NCBI RefSeq assembly: GCF_022832385.1
Contig: NZ_JALHLE010000005.1
Coordinates: 248,001 to 312,000, forward strand
DNA length: 64,000 nt
DNA from: Novosphingobium album (ex Hu et al. 2023)
Lineage (GTDB): Bacteria > Pseudomonadota > Alphaproteobacteria > Sphingomonadales > Sphingomonadaceae
Reading direction: 5' to 3'
In this document: positions 1-8,223 of the stretch, piece after piece
Position numbering within the stretch: the stretch's first letter is position 1
How the letters are laid out: each line of letters begins with the position of its first letter
Program-made: the position numbers and the translations under genes
The notes under the pieces: model-generated
What the model saw: the letters and a program-made list of their open reading frames with translations, nothing else
Databases searched by the model: none
Told to the model about the DNA's origin: nothing

Positions 1-200
1 GAAACCTGAGAGCTTCCCTCACGTTGCCCCGGCGGGACAAATGAAGTTACACCGTCGGCGGCCACGGCATGGCCGTGACACTTTCCAGAGTTTCGCTATA
101 GGCCCTGCGCGGTCCTTTTGCCTGAGAGATTCCGGGGCGGTTGCTCCTTCGGCGCCTCCCCGACCGGTTGCCCGAATCAGCGAGGTCTCTCCCGCGCGTG
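1..200 (-). promoter_or_regulatory. Tandem glycine riboswitch (3' end cut by window edge)
   Basis: On the minus strand, the first aptamer runs from about 200 to 105. It carries the conserved GGGAGAG start, the internal GCCGAAGGAGCAA segment, and the CTCTCAGGCAAAAGGACCG end. A second, more diverged aptamer follows from about 90 to 1, with CTCTGGAAAG, then GACGGTGTAAC, and CTCTCAGGTTTC at the window edge. The short linker between them is typical of the cooperative two-aptamer glycine riboswitch. The RNA is transcribed leftward, so the controlled gene lies outside the window. In proteobacteria it is usually gcvT or another glycine-cleavage gene, expressed when glycine is plentiful; that identity is inference. 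The last bases of the second P1 stem and any expression platform cannot be seen. Confidence 0.9.
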
Positions 201-267
201 CCAGCGATGGACAAGCCTTGATGGAGGCGCGCGAGCGAGTCAACGCTTCGCGTGCTGCAGTGCAGAA

Positions 268-951
268 CTAATCCCCGGCCCGGCGAAGGACGCGCATCAT
301 CGCATCGTGATCATGCACAAAACGCCCGCGCACCTTTTCCTGCGCCAGAGCCAGAATGACGCGAGCGAGCTTTCGGGCGGAAATCGAGCGGTACCGGCGG
401 TACTTGCCATGCAGGACCGTCCAGTCCGCCAGTGGAGCCAGAATCTGTGCCGCAGCTTCCAACGGCCGGCGCTCATCGCGCGGCCCCCGCAGCAGACCGG
501 GCTGCAGAATATCAAGTCGCCGGAAGTCCAGCCTGGACAGCGCCTGTTCCATCTCACCTTTCACGGAGAGGTAGAAGTTGCGGCTTGCCCGTTCTGCACC
601 GACCGACGAGACGACAATCATATGCTCGATCCCGGCGGCCAGCGCAGCCTCTGCGCAGAATCGGACAAGATCATGGTCGATGGCACGGAATGCCTCCTGA
701 CTGCCCGCCTTGTTGATCGTGGTACCCAGCGCGCAGACCATAACGTCCGCCCGGGCCGCCGCGATAAGTTCCGGCCAGTCAATCGGCTCGCCCACCAGCA
801 TTTCCATGCGAGCGCCGGGCGGCATCGGCGCCTCGCGCCGGGCGACGGCGACAAGCCGCACATCCTCGCGCCCCACTGCCTCTGACATGAGCGCGTTGCC
901 GACGAGCCCTGTGGCACCGACGAGGCAAATGCGTATCCCCCCGCTTGCCAT
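268..951 (-). CDS. NAD(P)-binding Rossmann-fold protein (atypical SDR, NmrA/HTATIP2-like)
   Basis: A 227-residue protein with an N-terminal nucleotide-binding loop, GATGLVG, at about residues 12-18 after a beta strand. It has an S-S-V-G turn near residue 115 and a Y-x-x-x-K pair (YLSVK) a little later, the catalytic pair of extended or atypical short-chain dehydrogenases. Its length fits the small NAD(P)H-binding family (YwnB, HTATIP2-like). The substrate cannot be read from the sequence. It starts 14 bp after the dGTPase-like gene on the same strand and ends 68 bp before the glycine riboswitch, so it probably closes the pnt-dgt transcription unit and is not controlled by the riboswitch. Confidence 0.75.
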   Translation of the reverse strand: MASGGIRICLVGATGLVGNALMSEAVGREDVRLVAVARREAPMPPGARMEMLVGEPIDWPELIAAARADVMVCALGTTINKAGSQEAFRAIDHDLVRFCAEAALAAGIEHMIVVSSVGAERASRNFYLSVKGEMEQALSRLDFRRLDILQPGLLRGPRDERRPLEAAAQILAPLADWTVLHGKYRRYRSISARKLARVILALAQEKVRGRFVHDHDAMMRVLRRAGD

Positions 952-965
952 GCTATTCCCCGGCC

Positions 966-2180
966 TCAGACATTGCTGAGCCCCTCGGGCGTCCTGCCAA
1001 AGATCATCTCATGACAGGAAATCGCGAAGCGGTCAGTCATCCCCGCGATGTAGTCCGCGATGTGGCGGCTGCGTTCGGGTTCCTGGCGGGGCAGCGTGTC
1101 GATCCAGCTTTCCTCCATTAGCACCGGTTCCTGCGAATAGGCGGAATAGAGTTCGGCCAGCACCGCCCGGGCGCGGCGCGCGGTTTCCAGCTGCTCTGGA
1201 TGGTAATAGAGCTTGTCGTACATGAAGCGCTTGAAGATGCGCTCCGCCTCGGCCATTTCGGGCGAGAAGGCGACTAGCGGACGGCCCGCCGCGCGAACCT
1301 CCTGCGCGCTGCCCACGCTCACGAGGTTCTCTTTCGTCTGCCCAAGCAGATCATTGACCATCACGCCGATCTGGCTGCGGATCAGTTCTGCCAGTTGCCG
1401 GTCGCGCGGGACGCCCGGATAGCGGCGTTCCACCTCTGCCCACTGGCTGGCTACGAAAGGATGCGCAAGGAGTTCGTCGAGATCGAGAAAGCCCGCCCGG
1501 AGACCATCGTCGATGTCGTGGTTGTCATAAGCGATATCGTCCGACAGCGCGGCGACCTGCGCTTCCAGCGAGGCATGGGTATGAAGCTCCAGCCCATAGG
1601 CCGCATCCAGCTCTGCCAGCGCCCAGTTGGGTTGAGCAACCGGCCCGTTGTGCTTGGCCAGTCCTTCGAGCGTTTCCCATGTGAGATTCAGTCCATCGTG
1701 CTCGCAATAGGGACTGTCGAGCCGCATCAGCGTACGCAGGCAGTGGGCGTTGTGATCGAATCCACCGGCCTTGTGCAACGCCGCGTCGAGCGCTTCTTCA
1801 CCCGCATGGCCGAAAGGCGGATGACCGATATCATGTGCCAGCGCGAGCGCTTCGGTCAGGTCTTCGTCGAGCCCCAGGATGCGAGCGATGACGCGCGCGA
1901 TCTGGGCAACTTCCAGACTGTGCGTCAGGCGCACGCGGTAATGATCGCCATCAGGAGCAACGAAGACCTGCGTCTTGTAGCGAAGGCGGCGGAACGCGAT
2001 CGAGTGGATGATCCGGTCGCGGTCGCGCTGGTACGCGCTGCGCGGACCGCGGGCGACCGCGTTCTCCATCGCAAATTCACGCCCGCGCGAATGGGCCGGA
2101 TCAGAGGCGTAGGGGGCCAGGTTCAAGCGTATCTCTTCCCGCGTCGGCGATTGGGAAACCAGGCCCCCCCTAGCGGGCAA
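966..2180 (-). CDS. dgt: Deoxyguanosinetriphosphate triphosphohydrolase-like protein (HD domain)
   Basis: A 404-residue HD-superfamily phosphohydrolase. The metal site is visible: R-L-T-H-S-L-E-V-A-Q near residue 85, HDIGHPPFGH near residue 115, and a later D-D-I-A-Y-D-N-H-D segment. The early SAYQRDRDRIIHSIAFRRL block is characteristic of the Dgt-like proteins. Family members cleave dNTPs to the deoxynucleoside and triphosphate, trimming nucleotide pools; substrate preference of this subclass is usually broad. It overlaps the upstream small membrane-protein gene by 11 bp, so the two are probably co-translated. In many alphaproteobacteria argS follows this gene; here an NAD(P)-binding protein does. 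Confidence 0.88.
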   Translation of the reverse strand: MPARGGLVSQSPTREEIRLNLAPYASDPAHSRGREFAMENAVARGPRSAYQRDRDRIIHSIAFRRLRYKTQVFVAPDGDHYRVRLTHSLEVAQIARVIARILGLDEDLTEALALAHDIGHPPFGHAGEEALDAALHKAGGFDHNAHCLRTLMRLDSPYCEHDGLNLTWETLEGLAKHNGPVAQPNWALAELDAAYGLELHTHASLEAQVAALSDDIAYDNHDIDDGLRAGFLDLDELLAHPFVASQWAEVERRYPGVPRDRQLAELIRSQIGVMVNDLLGQTKENLVSVGSAQEVRAAGRPLVAFSPEMAEAERIFKRFMYDKLYYHPEQLETARRARAVLAELYSAYSQEPVLMEESWIDTLPRQEPERSRHIADYIAGMTDRFAISCHEMIFGRTPEGLSNV

Positions 2181-2487
2181 GTCCGGTGGAACACAAGGCT
2201 GCCGAACTGGCCGTGACGCGGATCACTTTGTTATCATCGATCTTGCGCACGGAACGCATCAGCCCCGCGACGGTGCGCCGCTCCTCCTCGAATGCCGTGA
2301 GCTTGTACAATTGCAGGAAGGATAGCCGCCGGACGAGACGATGCCCCATGCAGGCCGAAGCCTTGCCGCTCATGCCCGCCTCTGCAAAGGCCGTGCGAAC
2401 GCGAAACTCCGCGAACCAGAACGCGCCGAACCAGAGCACTGCGGCAACCCCCGCCAGAAGCAGGAAGGATTTGATCAACCGGAGCAT
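2170..2487 (-). CDS. Small membrane-anchored protein of unknown function
   Basis: 105 residues with one hydrophobic segment at about residues 7-27 and a short basic N-terminus. This fits either an uncleaved N-terminal anchor or a weak signal peptide. The remaining 75 residues are polar, with two cysteines (in ASACMGH and AALCSTG) that could pair in the periplasm. It sits 6 bp downstream of pntB and overlaps dgt by 11 bp, so it is embedded in that operon. I do not recognise a family. The tight overlaps on both sides are the main evidence that it is a real gene. Confidence 0.65.
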   Translation of the reverse strand: MLRLIKSFLLLAGVAAVLWFGAFWFAEFRVRTAFAEAGMSGKASACMGHRLVRRLSFLQLYKLTAFEEERRTVAGLMRSVRKIDDNKVIRVTASSAALCSTGLAR

Positions 2488-2493
2488 GGGAGC

Positions 2494-3924
2494 TCAGTCA
2501 GTGAGAGACTTGTTGATTTCCTCAACCATCTTCTTGGCGTCGGCGAGGAGCATCATCGTCTGGTCCATGTAGAACACGTCGTTGTCGACGCCCGCATAGC
2601 CCTGCCCGCCCATCGAGCGCTTGATGAAGAAGATCGTCTTGGCCTTGTCCACGTCGAACACCGGCATGCCGTAGATCGGCGAGGACTTGTCGGTCTTGGC
2701 CGCAGGGTTCACGACATCGTTGGCGCCGATGATGAAGGCGACATCGGTCTGCGCGAACTCGCTGTTGATGTCTTCGAGTTCGAAGACGTCGTCATAAGGC
2801 ACGCTGGCTTCGGCGAGCAGCACGTTCATGTGCCCCGGCATGCGGCCCGCGACCGGGTGGATCGCAAATTTCACGGTGACGCCGTGCTCCTTGAGCAGGT
2901 CGGTCATCTCGCGCAGCGCGTGCTGGGCCTGTGCCACCGCCATGCCGTAGCCGGGAATGATGATGACGTTTTCGGCTTCCTTCATCAGGAACGCCGCATC
3001 CTCGGCAGAACCGCGCTTCCACGGGCGCTGCTCCCTAGCCTCGCCGCCGCCCACGCCGCCGGCATCGGCGCCGAAACCACCCGCGATCACCGAGATGAAG
3101 CTGCGGTTCATCGCCTTGCACATGATGTAGCTGAGGATCGCGCCCGAGGAACCGACCAGCGCGCCGGTGATGATCATCGCGGTATTGTGCAGAGTGAAGC
3201 CCATCGCCGCTGCTGCCCAGCCGGAGTAGGAGTTCAGCATCGAGACGACGACGGGCATGTCGGCACCGCCGATAGGTATGATCAGCAGGAAGCCGATGGC
3301 GAAGCTGAGCGCCACGACCACCCAGAACAGATGGTTCTCACCCGGCCCGGCATGAGCAGCGACGGTGAACATCGCCGTCAGCGCGATGATCAGCACCAGC
3401 GTGCCGAGATTGATCACATGCCGGGCGGGCAGCAGGATCGGCGAGCCGGACATGTTCCCATTGAGCTTGGCAAAGGCGATGACCGAGCCCGAAAAGGTGA
3501 TGGCACCGATCGCCGCGCCCAGCGCCATCTCGACACGGCTGACGGTGAGGATATTGCCGTCCGCGCCCAGAATGCCGAAAGCATCCGGATTGAGGAACGC
3601 GGCGACCGCAACCAGCACGGCGGCAAGACCCACCAGCGAGTGAAACGCCGCCACAAGCTGCGGCATCGCCGTCATCTGAATGCGGCGGGCAATCACGAAA
3701 CCAATTCCGCCACCGATCACGATCGCGCCGATGATCTCAGGCAAGCTGGCGATCTCGTGCGTCACCAGCGTCGTCACCACGGCAATCGCCATGCCGAACA
3801 TACCATAGCGGTTGCCCGCCCGGCTTGTCGCGGGAGACGACAGCCCGCGAAGTGCCAGAATAAAGCAGACACCCGCGACGAGATAGGCCACGGCCACCCA
3901 GGGGTTCACAGCATGGGCTTCCAT
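2494..3924 (-). CDS. pntB: NAD(P) transhydrogenase subunit beta
   Basis: A 476-residue inner-membrane protein. The first 270 or so residues form closely spaced hydrophobic helices (domain II). The C-terminal part is the NADP(H)-binding domain III, with IIIPGYGMAVAQAQHALRE and the late FIIGANDVVNPAAKTDKSS block, both hallmarks of PntB. With PntAA and PntAB it couples proton re-entry to hydride transfer from NADH to NADP+, supplying NADPH. The start codon shares one base with the stop of pntAB. Length and motif order match the full-length family and nothing appears missing. Confidence 0.95.
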   Translation of the reverse strand: MEAHAVNPWVAVAYLVAGVCFILALRGLSSPATSRAGNRYGMFGMAIAVVTTLVTHEIASLPEIIGAIVIGGGIGFVIARRIQMTAMPQLVAAFHSLVGLAAVLVAVAAFLNPDAFGILGADGNILTVSRVEMALGAAIGAITFSGSVIAFAKLNGNMSGSPILLPARHVINLGTLVLIIALTAMFTVAAHAGPGENHLFWVVVALSFAIGFLLIIPIGGADMPVVVSMLNSYSGWAAAAMGFTLHNTAMIITGALVGSSGAILSYIMCKAMNRSFISVIAGGFGADAGGVGGGEAREQRPWKRGSAEDAAFLMKEAENVIIIPGYGMAVAQAQHALREMTDLLKEHGVTVKFAIHPVAGRMPGHMNVLLAEASVPYDDVFELEDINSEFAQTDVAFIIGANDVVNPAAKTDKSSPIYGMPVFDVDKAKTIFFIKRSMGGQGYAGVDNDVFYMDQTMMLLADAKKMVEEINKSLTD

Positions 3925-4229
3925 TACTGCTTGCCTCCCTTCGCGCCAGGCTTGTCCTTCTTCTTGTACATCGCCAGCATCCGTTCAGTGACGGCGAAGC
4001 CACCGAAGATGTTGACGCTTGCCAAGACCACCGCGCCGAGCCCCAGCCACTTGGCCAGTGGCGAACCGGCCGCCGCGCTGGCAATCAGTGCGCCCACGAC
4101 AATCACCGAGGAAATCGCGTTGGTCACCGCCATCAACGGCGTATGCAGCGCCGGGGTCACCGACCAGACGACGTAATAGCCGACGAAGCAGGCCATCACG
4201 AAGATCGAGAGTATCGAGACGAAATCCAT
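3924..4229 (-). CDS. pntAB: NAD(P) transhydrogenase subunit alpha part 2 (membrane segment)
   Basis: A 101-residue protein made almost entirely of hydrophobic helices, with the conserved segments SVTPALHTPLMAVTNAISS and IFGGFAVTERMLAMY. This is the membrane part of the alpha subunit. In E. coli it is fused to the soluble part; here, as in Rhodospirillum-type enzymes, it is separate. It lies 14 bp downstream of pntAA and meets pntB at a single shared base. A lysine-rich C-terminal tail (KKKDKPGAKGGK) follows the last helix and is probably cytoplasmic. Confidence 0.93.
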   Translation of the reverse strand: MDFVSILSIFVMACFVGYYVVWSVTPALHTPLMAVTNAISSVIVVGALIASAAAGSPLAKWLGLGAVVLASVNIFGGFAVTERMLAMYKKKDKPGAKGGKQ

Positions 4230-4243
4230 GTTCGCGGCCCTCC

Positions 4244-5383
4244 TCAGGCCAGAAGGCGCGGATTGACGACCTTGCCGCCCTGCGTCAGCCGCACGGCATC
4301 GCCGATCTCTTCATCGAGCACCGGCTTGCCCTGTTCCTTGTCCCAGAAGGCCGAGAGGAAATTGAACAGGTTGCGCGAATAAAGTGCCGAGGCATCGGCC
4401 GGCAGGTGTGCCGGGGTGTTCGAGAAACCCATGATCTTCACACCGTGCCGCTCGACGATCTGGTCCGCGACGCTGCCCTCGACATTGCCGCCCTGCGCCA
4501 CCGCAAGGTCGAAGATCACGCTGCCCGGCTTCATCGTCGCGATCTGCGTGTCGGTGATCAGGCGCGGCGCCGCGCGGCCCGGGATCAGCGCGGTGGTCAC
4601 GACGATGTCCTGCTTGGCGATATGGCTGGAAACCAGTTCGGCCTGCGCCTTCTGGTATTCCTCGCTCATTTCGGTGGCATAGCCACCCGAGCCCTCGCCC
4701 TCGATTCCCGCGACATTCTCGACGAAGATCGGCTTGGCGCCCAACGAGAGGATCTGTTCTTTGGTCGCCGAGCGTACGTCAGTCGCACTGACCTGTGCGC
4801 CCAGACGCCGAGCAGTGGCGATCGCCTGCAGGCCCGCGACGCCCACCCCCATGACAAAGCACTTGGCCGCGCTCACGGTACCCGCCGCCGTCATCATCAT
4901 CGGGAAAGCGCGGCCATAGGTATCGGCTGCAGCGATCACCGCCTTGTAACCGGCAAGGTTGGACTGGCTGGAGAGTACGTCCATGGACTGCGCGCGGGTG
5001 ATACGCGGCATGAACTCCATCGCCAGCGCTTCCAGCCCCGCAGCCGCATAGGCTTCGATGCGAGCACGCTGGCCAAAGGGATCGAGCGTCGCGACCACCC
5101 AGGCGCCCGGCGTCGCCCCACCCAGCAGTGCCGGATCGGGGCCCTGCACGCCCAATACGACCTGCGCCCCCGAAAGCACGGCCTCCATCGGCCCAACCTC
5201 GGCCCCGGCGGCGCGATAATCTTCATCAGACAGACTGGCGGCCAGTCCTGCATCGCACTCGACAGCAACCGACGCGCCTAGCGCAATCAGCTTTTTCACC
5301 GTCTCCGGCGTGGCAGCCACGCGCGTCTCACCAGGATCGCGCTCCTTGAGGACCGCGATCCGCTGACCTTGCGGTTCCGTCAA
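4244..5383 (-). CDS. pntAA: NAD(P) transhydrogenase subunit alpha part 1 (NAD(H)-binding)
   Basis: A 379-residue soluble domain I protein related to alanine dehydrogenase. Visible motifs are the N-terminal KERDPGETRVAATPE, the loop ITRAQSMDVLSSQSNLAGY at about residues 128-146, and the NAD-binding glycine loop MGVGVAGLQA at about 178-187 followed by the acidic TDVRS. It binds NAD(H) and hands hydride to NADP+ on PntB. It is the first gene of the pntAA-pntAB-pntB set, transcribed leftward. A tiny cytochrome oxidase subunit gene lies 15 bp upstream on the same strand, so the promoter may be ahead of that gene. Confidence 0.94.
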   Translation of the reverse strand: MTEPQGQRIAVLKERDPGETRVAATPETVKKLIALGASVAVECDAGLAASLSDEDYRAAGAEVGPMEAVLSGAQVVLGVQGPDPALLGGATPGAWVVATLDPFGQRARIEAYAAAGLEALAMEFMPRITRAQSMDVLSSQSNLAGYKAVIAAADTYGRAFPMMMTAAGTVSAAKCFVMGVGVAGLQAIATARRLGAQVSATDVRSATKEQILSLGAKPIFVENVAGIEGEGSGGYATEMSEEYQKAQAELVSSHIAKQDIVVTTALIPGRAAPRLITDTQIATMKPGSVIFDLAVAQGGNVEGSVADQIVERHGVKIMGFSNTPAHLPADASALYSRNLFNFLSAFWDKEQGKPVLDEEIGDAVRLTQGGKVVNPRLLA

Positions 5384-5398
5384 TTCAGGAAACTCCGG

Positions 5399-5524
5399 TC
5401 AGGACGTGATCAAGCCAATGACAATCGCGACAATCACGACGACAATGCCCGTGCCCCAGGTCGCAGCCTTGATGAAACCGTCATAGGTTGCCTGAGCGGC
5501 CTTGATGTCGTTGCCCGAAGTCAT
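5399..5524 (-). CDS. aa3-type cytochrome c oxidase subunit IV-like small membrane protein
   Basis: About 41 residues: a short polar N-terminus (MTSGNDIKAAQATYDGF) and one transmembrane helix of alternating I, V and A ending in GLITS. This size and pattern match the bacterial aa3-oxidase subunit IV family, a single-helix accessory subunit. I placed the start at 5524 because an AGGGGA ribosome-binding site then has a spacing of about 9 bases. The in-frame ATG at 5533 would abut that site, and the longer frame from 5605 has no such signal. It lies 15 bp upstream of pntAA. The oxidase core genes are not in the window. Confidence 0.75.
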   Translation of the reverse strand: MTSGNDIKAAQATYDGFIKAATWGTGIVVVIVAIVIGLITS

Positions 5525-5714
5525 GAACTGCATTCCCCTGTGAATTTCACTGACTGATGCTCTAGCCGGGGCTGCGCGCACGCTCAAGTGCGAAGCGGCA
5601 ACCAACAGGAACAGAAAATGTCGCTTGCAGCATTTCAGGCTTAATTTCGTCTTTACCCAATTGGCCTATGCCAGAGGTCCAACACCGAAAGAGGCGGATG
5701 GCAGCGGCAATACA

Positions 5715-7139
5715 ATGGCGGATCTGAATCAACGCCTTCTCATGCTCATCGACGACGAGCCGGCCCAAAGCAGGCTCATCTCTGCATTGGCAGCCCGTGA
5801 AGGCTGGCGCACGGTGATCGTGCGCGATGCCGAAACCGCAATTGCCACGCTCGGCACCCGGCAGGGCATGCAGCTTTCAGCGATCATCCTCGACCAGTGG
5901 GTGCCCGGCGAAGATGCATGCGACCTGATCGCAGAGCTTAAATCCCGGCGCCCGGCCCTGCCGATCCTGATGCTCACCACCAGCACTTCGCCGCTGCTCG
6001 CAGTCGAGGCGATGCGTGCCGGAGCAACCGACTATCTCGTAAAACCGGTGGCGCCGGACCGGCTTATGCACGCGCTGCGCTCTGCCACCACACGCGAAGC
6101 GCCGCGCGACGAACTTGCACCGCTGACCGAGAAGATGCCGTCTAATCCCGACTTCGAATCGATGATCGGGGCGGCACCGAACTTCCGCAAGGCGCTTGCC
6201 GTCGCCGCGAAGGCCGCGCGCGGACACAGCCCGGTCCTGATCGAAAGCGAAAGCGGCACCGGCAAGGAAATGCTGATCCGGGCCATGCATGCGGCAAGCC
6301 CGCGCGCGAAAATGCCGCTCAGGATCGTCAACATCGGCGGCCTTCCTGCCAATTCGATCGAATCGGTCCTGTTCGGCCACGAAAAGGGCGCTTTCCCCGG
6401 TGCCTTCGAACGCCAGGTCGGCGCCCTGCAGCATTGCGACGGCGCAACCCTGGCTCTCGACGAGATCGACCGCCTGCCGCTATCGGTTCAGGAACGCCTG
6501 CTTGAATCAGTCCGGAAGAGCGACGTTCGCCCGATCGGTGCGCCGTATTCCTTCCGCATCGACGTGCGCCTGATCGCGGCGAGCAACCTGCCCCTGCAGG
6601 ATCTCGTCGATCAGGGGCATTTCCTGCCCGAACTGCTCGAGGCGATTTCCACGACCAAGATCCTGCTGCCGCCCCTGCGCGAGCGGACCGCAGACATTCC
6701 CGCCCTTACCCGCTTCTTCCTCGCCCGCATCGGCGAGCAGCCCGGCCTGCGCGAACTGGGCATTACCGACGGGGCACTCTCGCTGCTGGCCGCTTACGAC
6801 TGGCCGGGTAACGTGCGCCAACTCCAGGCCGTGCTGTTCCGCGCAGCCGTGTTCTGCGACGGCGATGCCCTGACATCCGAAGACTTCCCCCAGCTCCTGA
6901 GCATTCTCGGCACCGGCCCTTCCCACGTCGCAGGCAACCACGTACAGGAAAGTTCAGGCGTCATGCTTTACACGCCCGACGGCAACCTGCGCCCTCTGGA
7001 AGAGATCGAAGCCGACGTCATCCGCCTCGCCATTGGTCTCTACCGCGGCAGGATGACCGAAGTGGCCCGGCGCCTCGGCATCGGCCGCTCGACGCTTTAC
7101 CGGAAGCTGTCCGAACTCGGGATCGACAACGCCGCCTGA
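5715..7139 (+). CDS. NtrC-family response regulator with AAA+ domain and altered GAFTGA loop
   Basis: A 474-residue protein in three parts. Residues 8-120 are a receiver domain with acidic pair D13-D14, phospho-acceptor D60 (IILDQW) and K110. Residues 145-375 are an AAA+ domain with Walker A-like ESESGTGKE near 177 and Walker B LALDE near 247. The last 40 residues are a Fis-type helix-turn-helix (VARRLGIGRSTLYRKL). The loop that normally reads GAFTGA and contacts sigma-54 reads GAFPGA (residues 225-230). The threonine is generally needed for sigma-54 engagement, so this regulator may act differently. I chose the ATG at 5715 because the receiver fold begins there; a frame from 5625 adds 30 unlike residues. 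No histidine kinase gene is adjacent. Confidence 0.88.
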   Translation: MADLNQRLLMLIDDEPAQSRLISALAAREGWRTVIVRDAETAIATLGTRQGMQLSAIILDQWVPGEDACDLIAELKSRRPALPILMLTTSTSPLLAVEAMRAGATDYLVKPVAPDRLMHALRSATTREAPRDELAPLTEKMPSNPDFESMIGAAPNFRKALAVAAKAARGHSPVLIESESGTGKEMLIRAMHAASPRAKMPLRIVNIGGLPANSIESVLFGHEKGAFPGAFERQVGALQHCDGATLALDEIDRLPLSVQERLLESVRKSDVRPIGAPYSFRIDVRLIAASNLPLQDLVDQGHFLPELLEAISTTKILLPPLRERTADIPALTRFFLARIGEQPGLRELGITDGALSLLAAYDWPGNVRQLQAVLFRAAVFCDGDALTSEDFPQLLSILGTGPSHVAGNHVQESSGVMLYTPDGNLRPLEEIEADVIRLAIGLYRGRMTEVARRLGIGRSTLYRKLSELGIDNAA

Positions 7140-7169
7140 GCCCTCCACTCTTCCGCATCAAGGGAGAGA

Positions 7170-7640
7170 ATGGACATGGACATCTGCACGCGGCTCGCCG
7201 CCATCGAGGATATCAGGCAGTTGAAGGCCCGATACTGGCGCGGCGTGGACAACGGCGACGCAGCGCTGGTGCGCTCGATCCTCGCCGAAGATTGCGTGCT
7301 GGACTATAGGGGCTGCTGCACCGATCCGGTTTCCGGAATCGACCACATGCCCGCGATGAACATTGTGCTGGAAGGCCGGGACACGTGGCCCGACACCGTC
7401 GCCCCCATCGGCCCGAAGATCGTCACCGTCCATCAGGGCAATGACCCTGACATTGCCGTCGAAAGCGAAAGCGCCGCCCGTGGCATCTGGTGTTTCACCG
7501 ACCGGTTCTTCCTGCCGCCCGGCGGCCCGTTCGAGCGGCTCACCGGCTGGGGCCGCTACCACGAGACCTACGAGAACAAGGGCGACGGCTGGAAGCTGAA
7601 GACCACCCGGATCGAGAGGCTCCGGGTCGAAGTGGCCTGA
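7170..7640 (+). CDS. SnoaL-like / nuclear transport factor 2 family protein
   Basis: A 156-residue protein with the SnoaL_4 pattern: LAAIEDIRQLKARYWRGVDNGD near the start, then the AEDCVLDYRG strand and a C-terminal WGRYHETYENKGDGWKLKTTRIERLR. These cone-shaped alpha+beta barrels include isomerases, dehydratases and hydroxylating enzymes as well as non-catalytic proteins, so the reaction is unknown. A GGGAGAGA ribosome-binding site precedes two possible ATG codons at 7170 and 7176; the second has better spacing. It lies just downstream of the NtrC-like regulator and upstream of a limonene-epoxide-hydrolase-like gene and an SDR, which suggests a small catabolic cluster. Confidence 0.75.
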   Translation: MDMDICTRLAAIEDIRQLKARYWRGVDNGDAALVRSILAEDCVLDYRGCCTDPVSGIDHMPAMNIVLEGRDTWPDTVAPIGPKIVTVHQGNDPDIAVESESAARGIWCFTDRFFLPPGGPFERLTGWGRYHETYENKGDGWKLKTTRIERLRVEVA

Positions 7641-7833
7641 ACGGCCTGCCAGCCCCGCAAGGTTCCGCCAGAGTCAGGTGACTGTGCCGCGACCGCTTCT
7701 GCCTTGCATCACGCCTGGACTTTCGCGGTTGACCGGCAGGACGACTGCCGGAACATTCCCTGCAGACGAAGGCTCCCGCGTCATCGCCCCAGGCAATGCC
7801 GGAAGAGCCTTACCAACCCCGGGAGAGAACGTG

Positions 7834-8223
7834 ATGACACCAACCGAAACCGTGCTGGCTTTTCTCGCAGAACTGGAAAACCCCGGCGGCTTTGAGGCCG
7901 GCGTGCGAAAGTTCTTCACCCCGTCCACGCGCTATCTGAATGTCGGGATGTCGGATACCACCGGAGTGGATGATACTGTTGCCTTCGTTCGCGGTTTCGA
8001 AGCACAGACGGGGATCAGCTACATGCTGGTGGACATGCTCGCGCTTGCCGAGGATGGCACGAAAGTGCTCACCGAGCGGATCGACAAGCTCTATGCCGCG
8101 GACGGCACGCTGGTCATGGACCCGCCGGTGATGGGCATCTTCGAAACCGCCGGCGGCAAGATCACTGGCTGGCGGGACTATTTCGACACTCTCAAATCGA
8201 CAGGCGGACAGACACCTTCATGA
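7834..8223 (+). CDS. Limonene-1,2-epoxide hydrolase family protein
   Basis: A 129-residue protein of the NTF2 fold. The residues that make up the limonene epoxide hydrolase site are present: Y and N in RYLNVG (water-positioning pair), R-x-D in ERIDKL, and the final aspartate in WRDYFD, giving the Asp-Arg-Asp triad. Family members add water to small epoxides in one step to give diols. The ATG at 7834 is chosen because GGGAGAGA precedes it at good spacing. Its stop overlaps the SDR start by 4 bp (ATGA), implying translational coupling of a diol-forming enzyme with a dehydrogenase. A terpene-like substrate is inference. Confidence 0.78.
   Translation: MTPTETVLAFLAELENPGGFEAGVRKFFTPSTRYLNVGMSDTTGVDDTVAFVRGFEAQTGISYMLVDMLALAEDGTKVLTERIDKLYAADGTLVMDPPVMGIFETAGGKITGWRDYFDTLKSTGGQTPS

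Noticed and set aside
2341..4176. A 600-codon open frame antisense to pntB
   Set aside because: Its translation is rich in Arg, His and Asp with no recognisable domain, as expected for the antisense of a GC-rich gene. The pntB frame on the other strand has clear motifs throughout.
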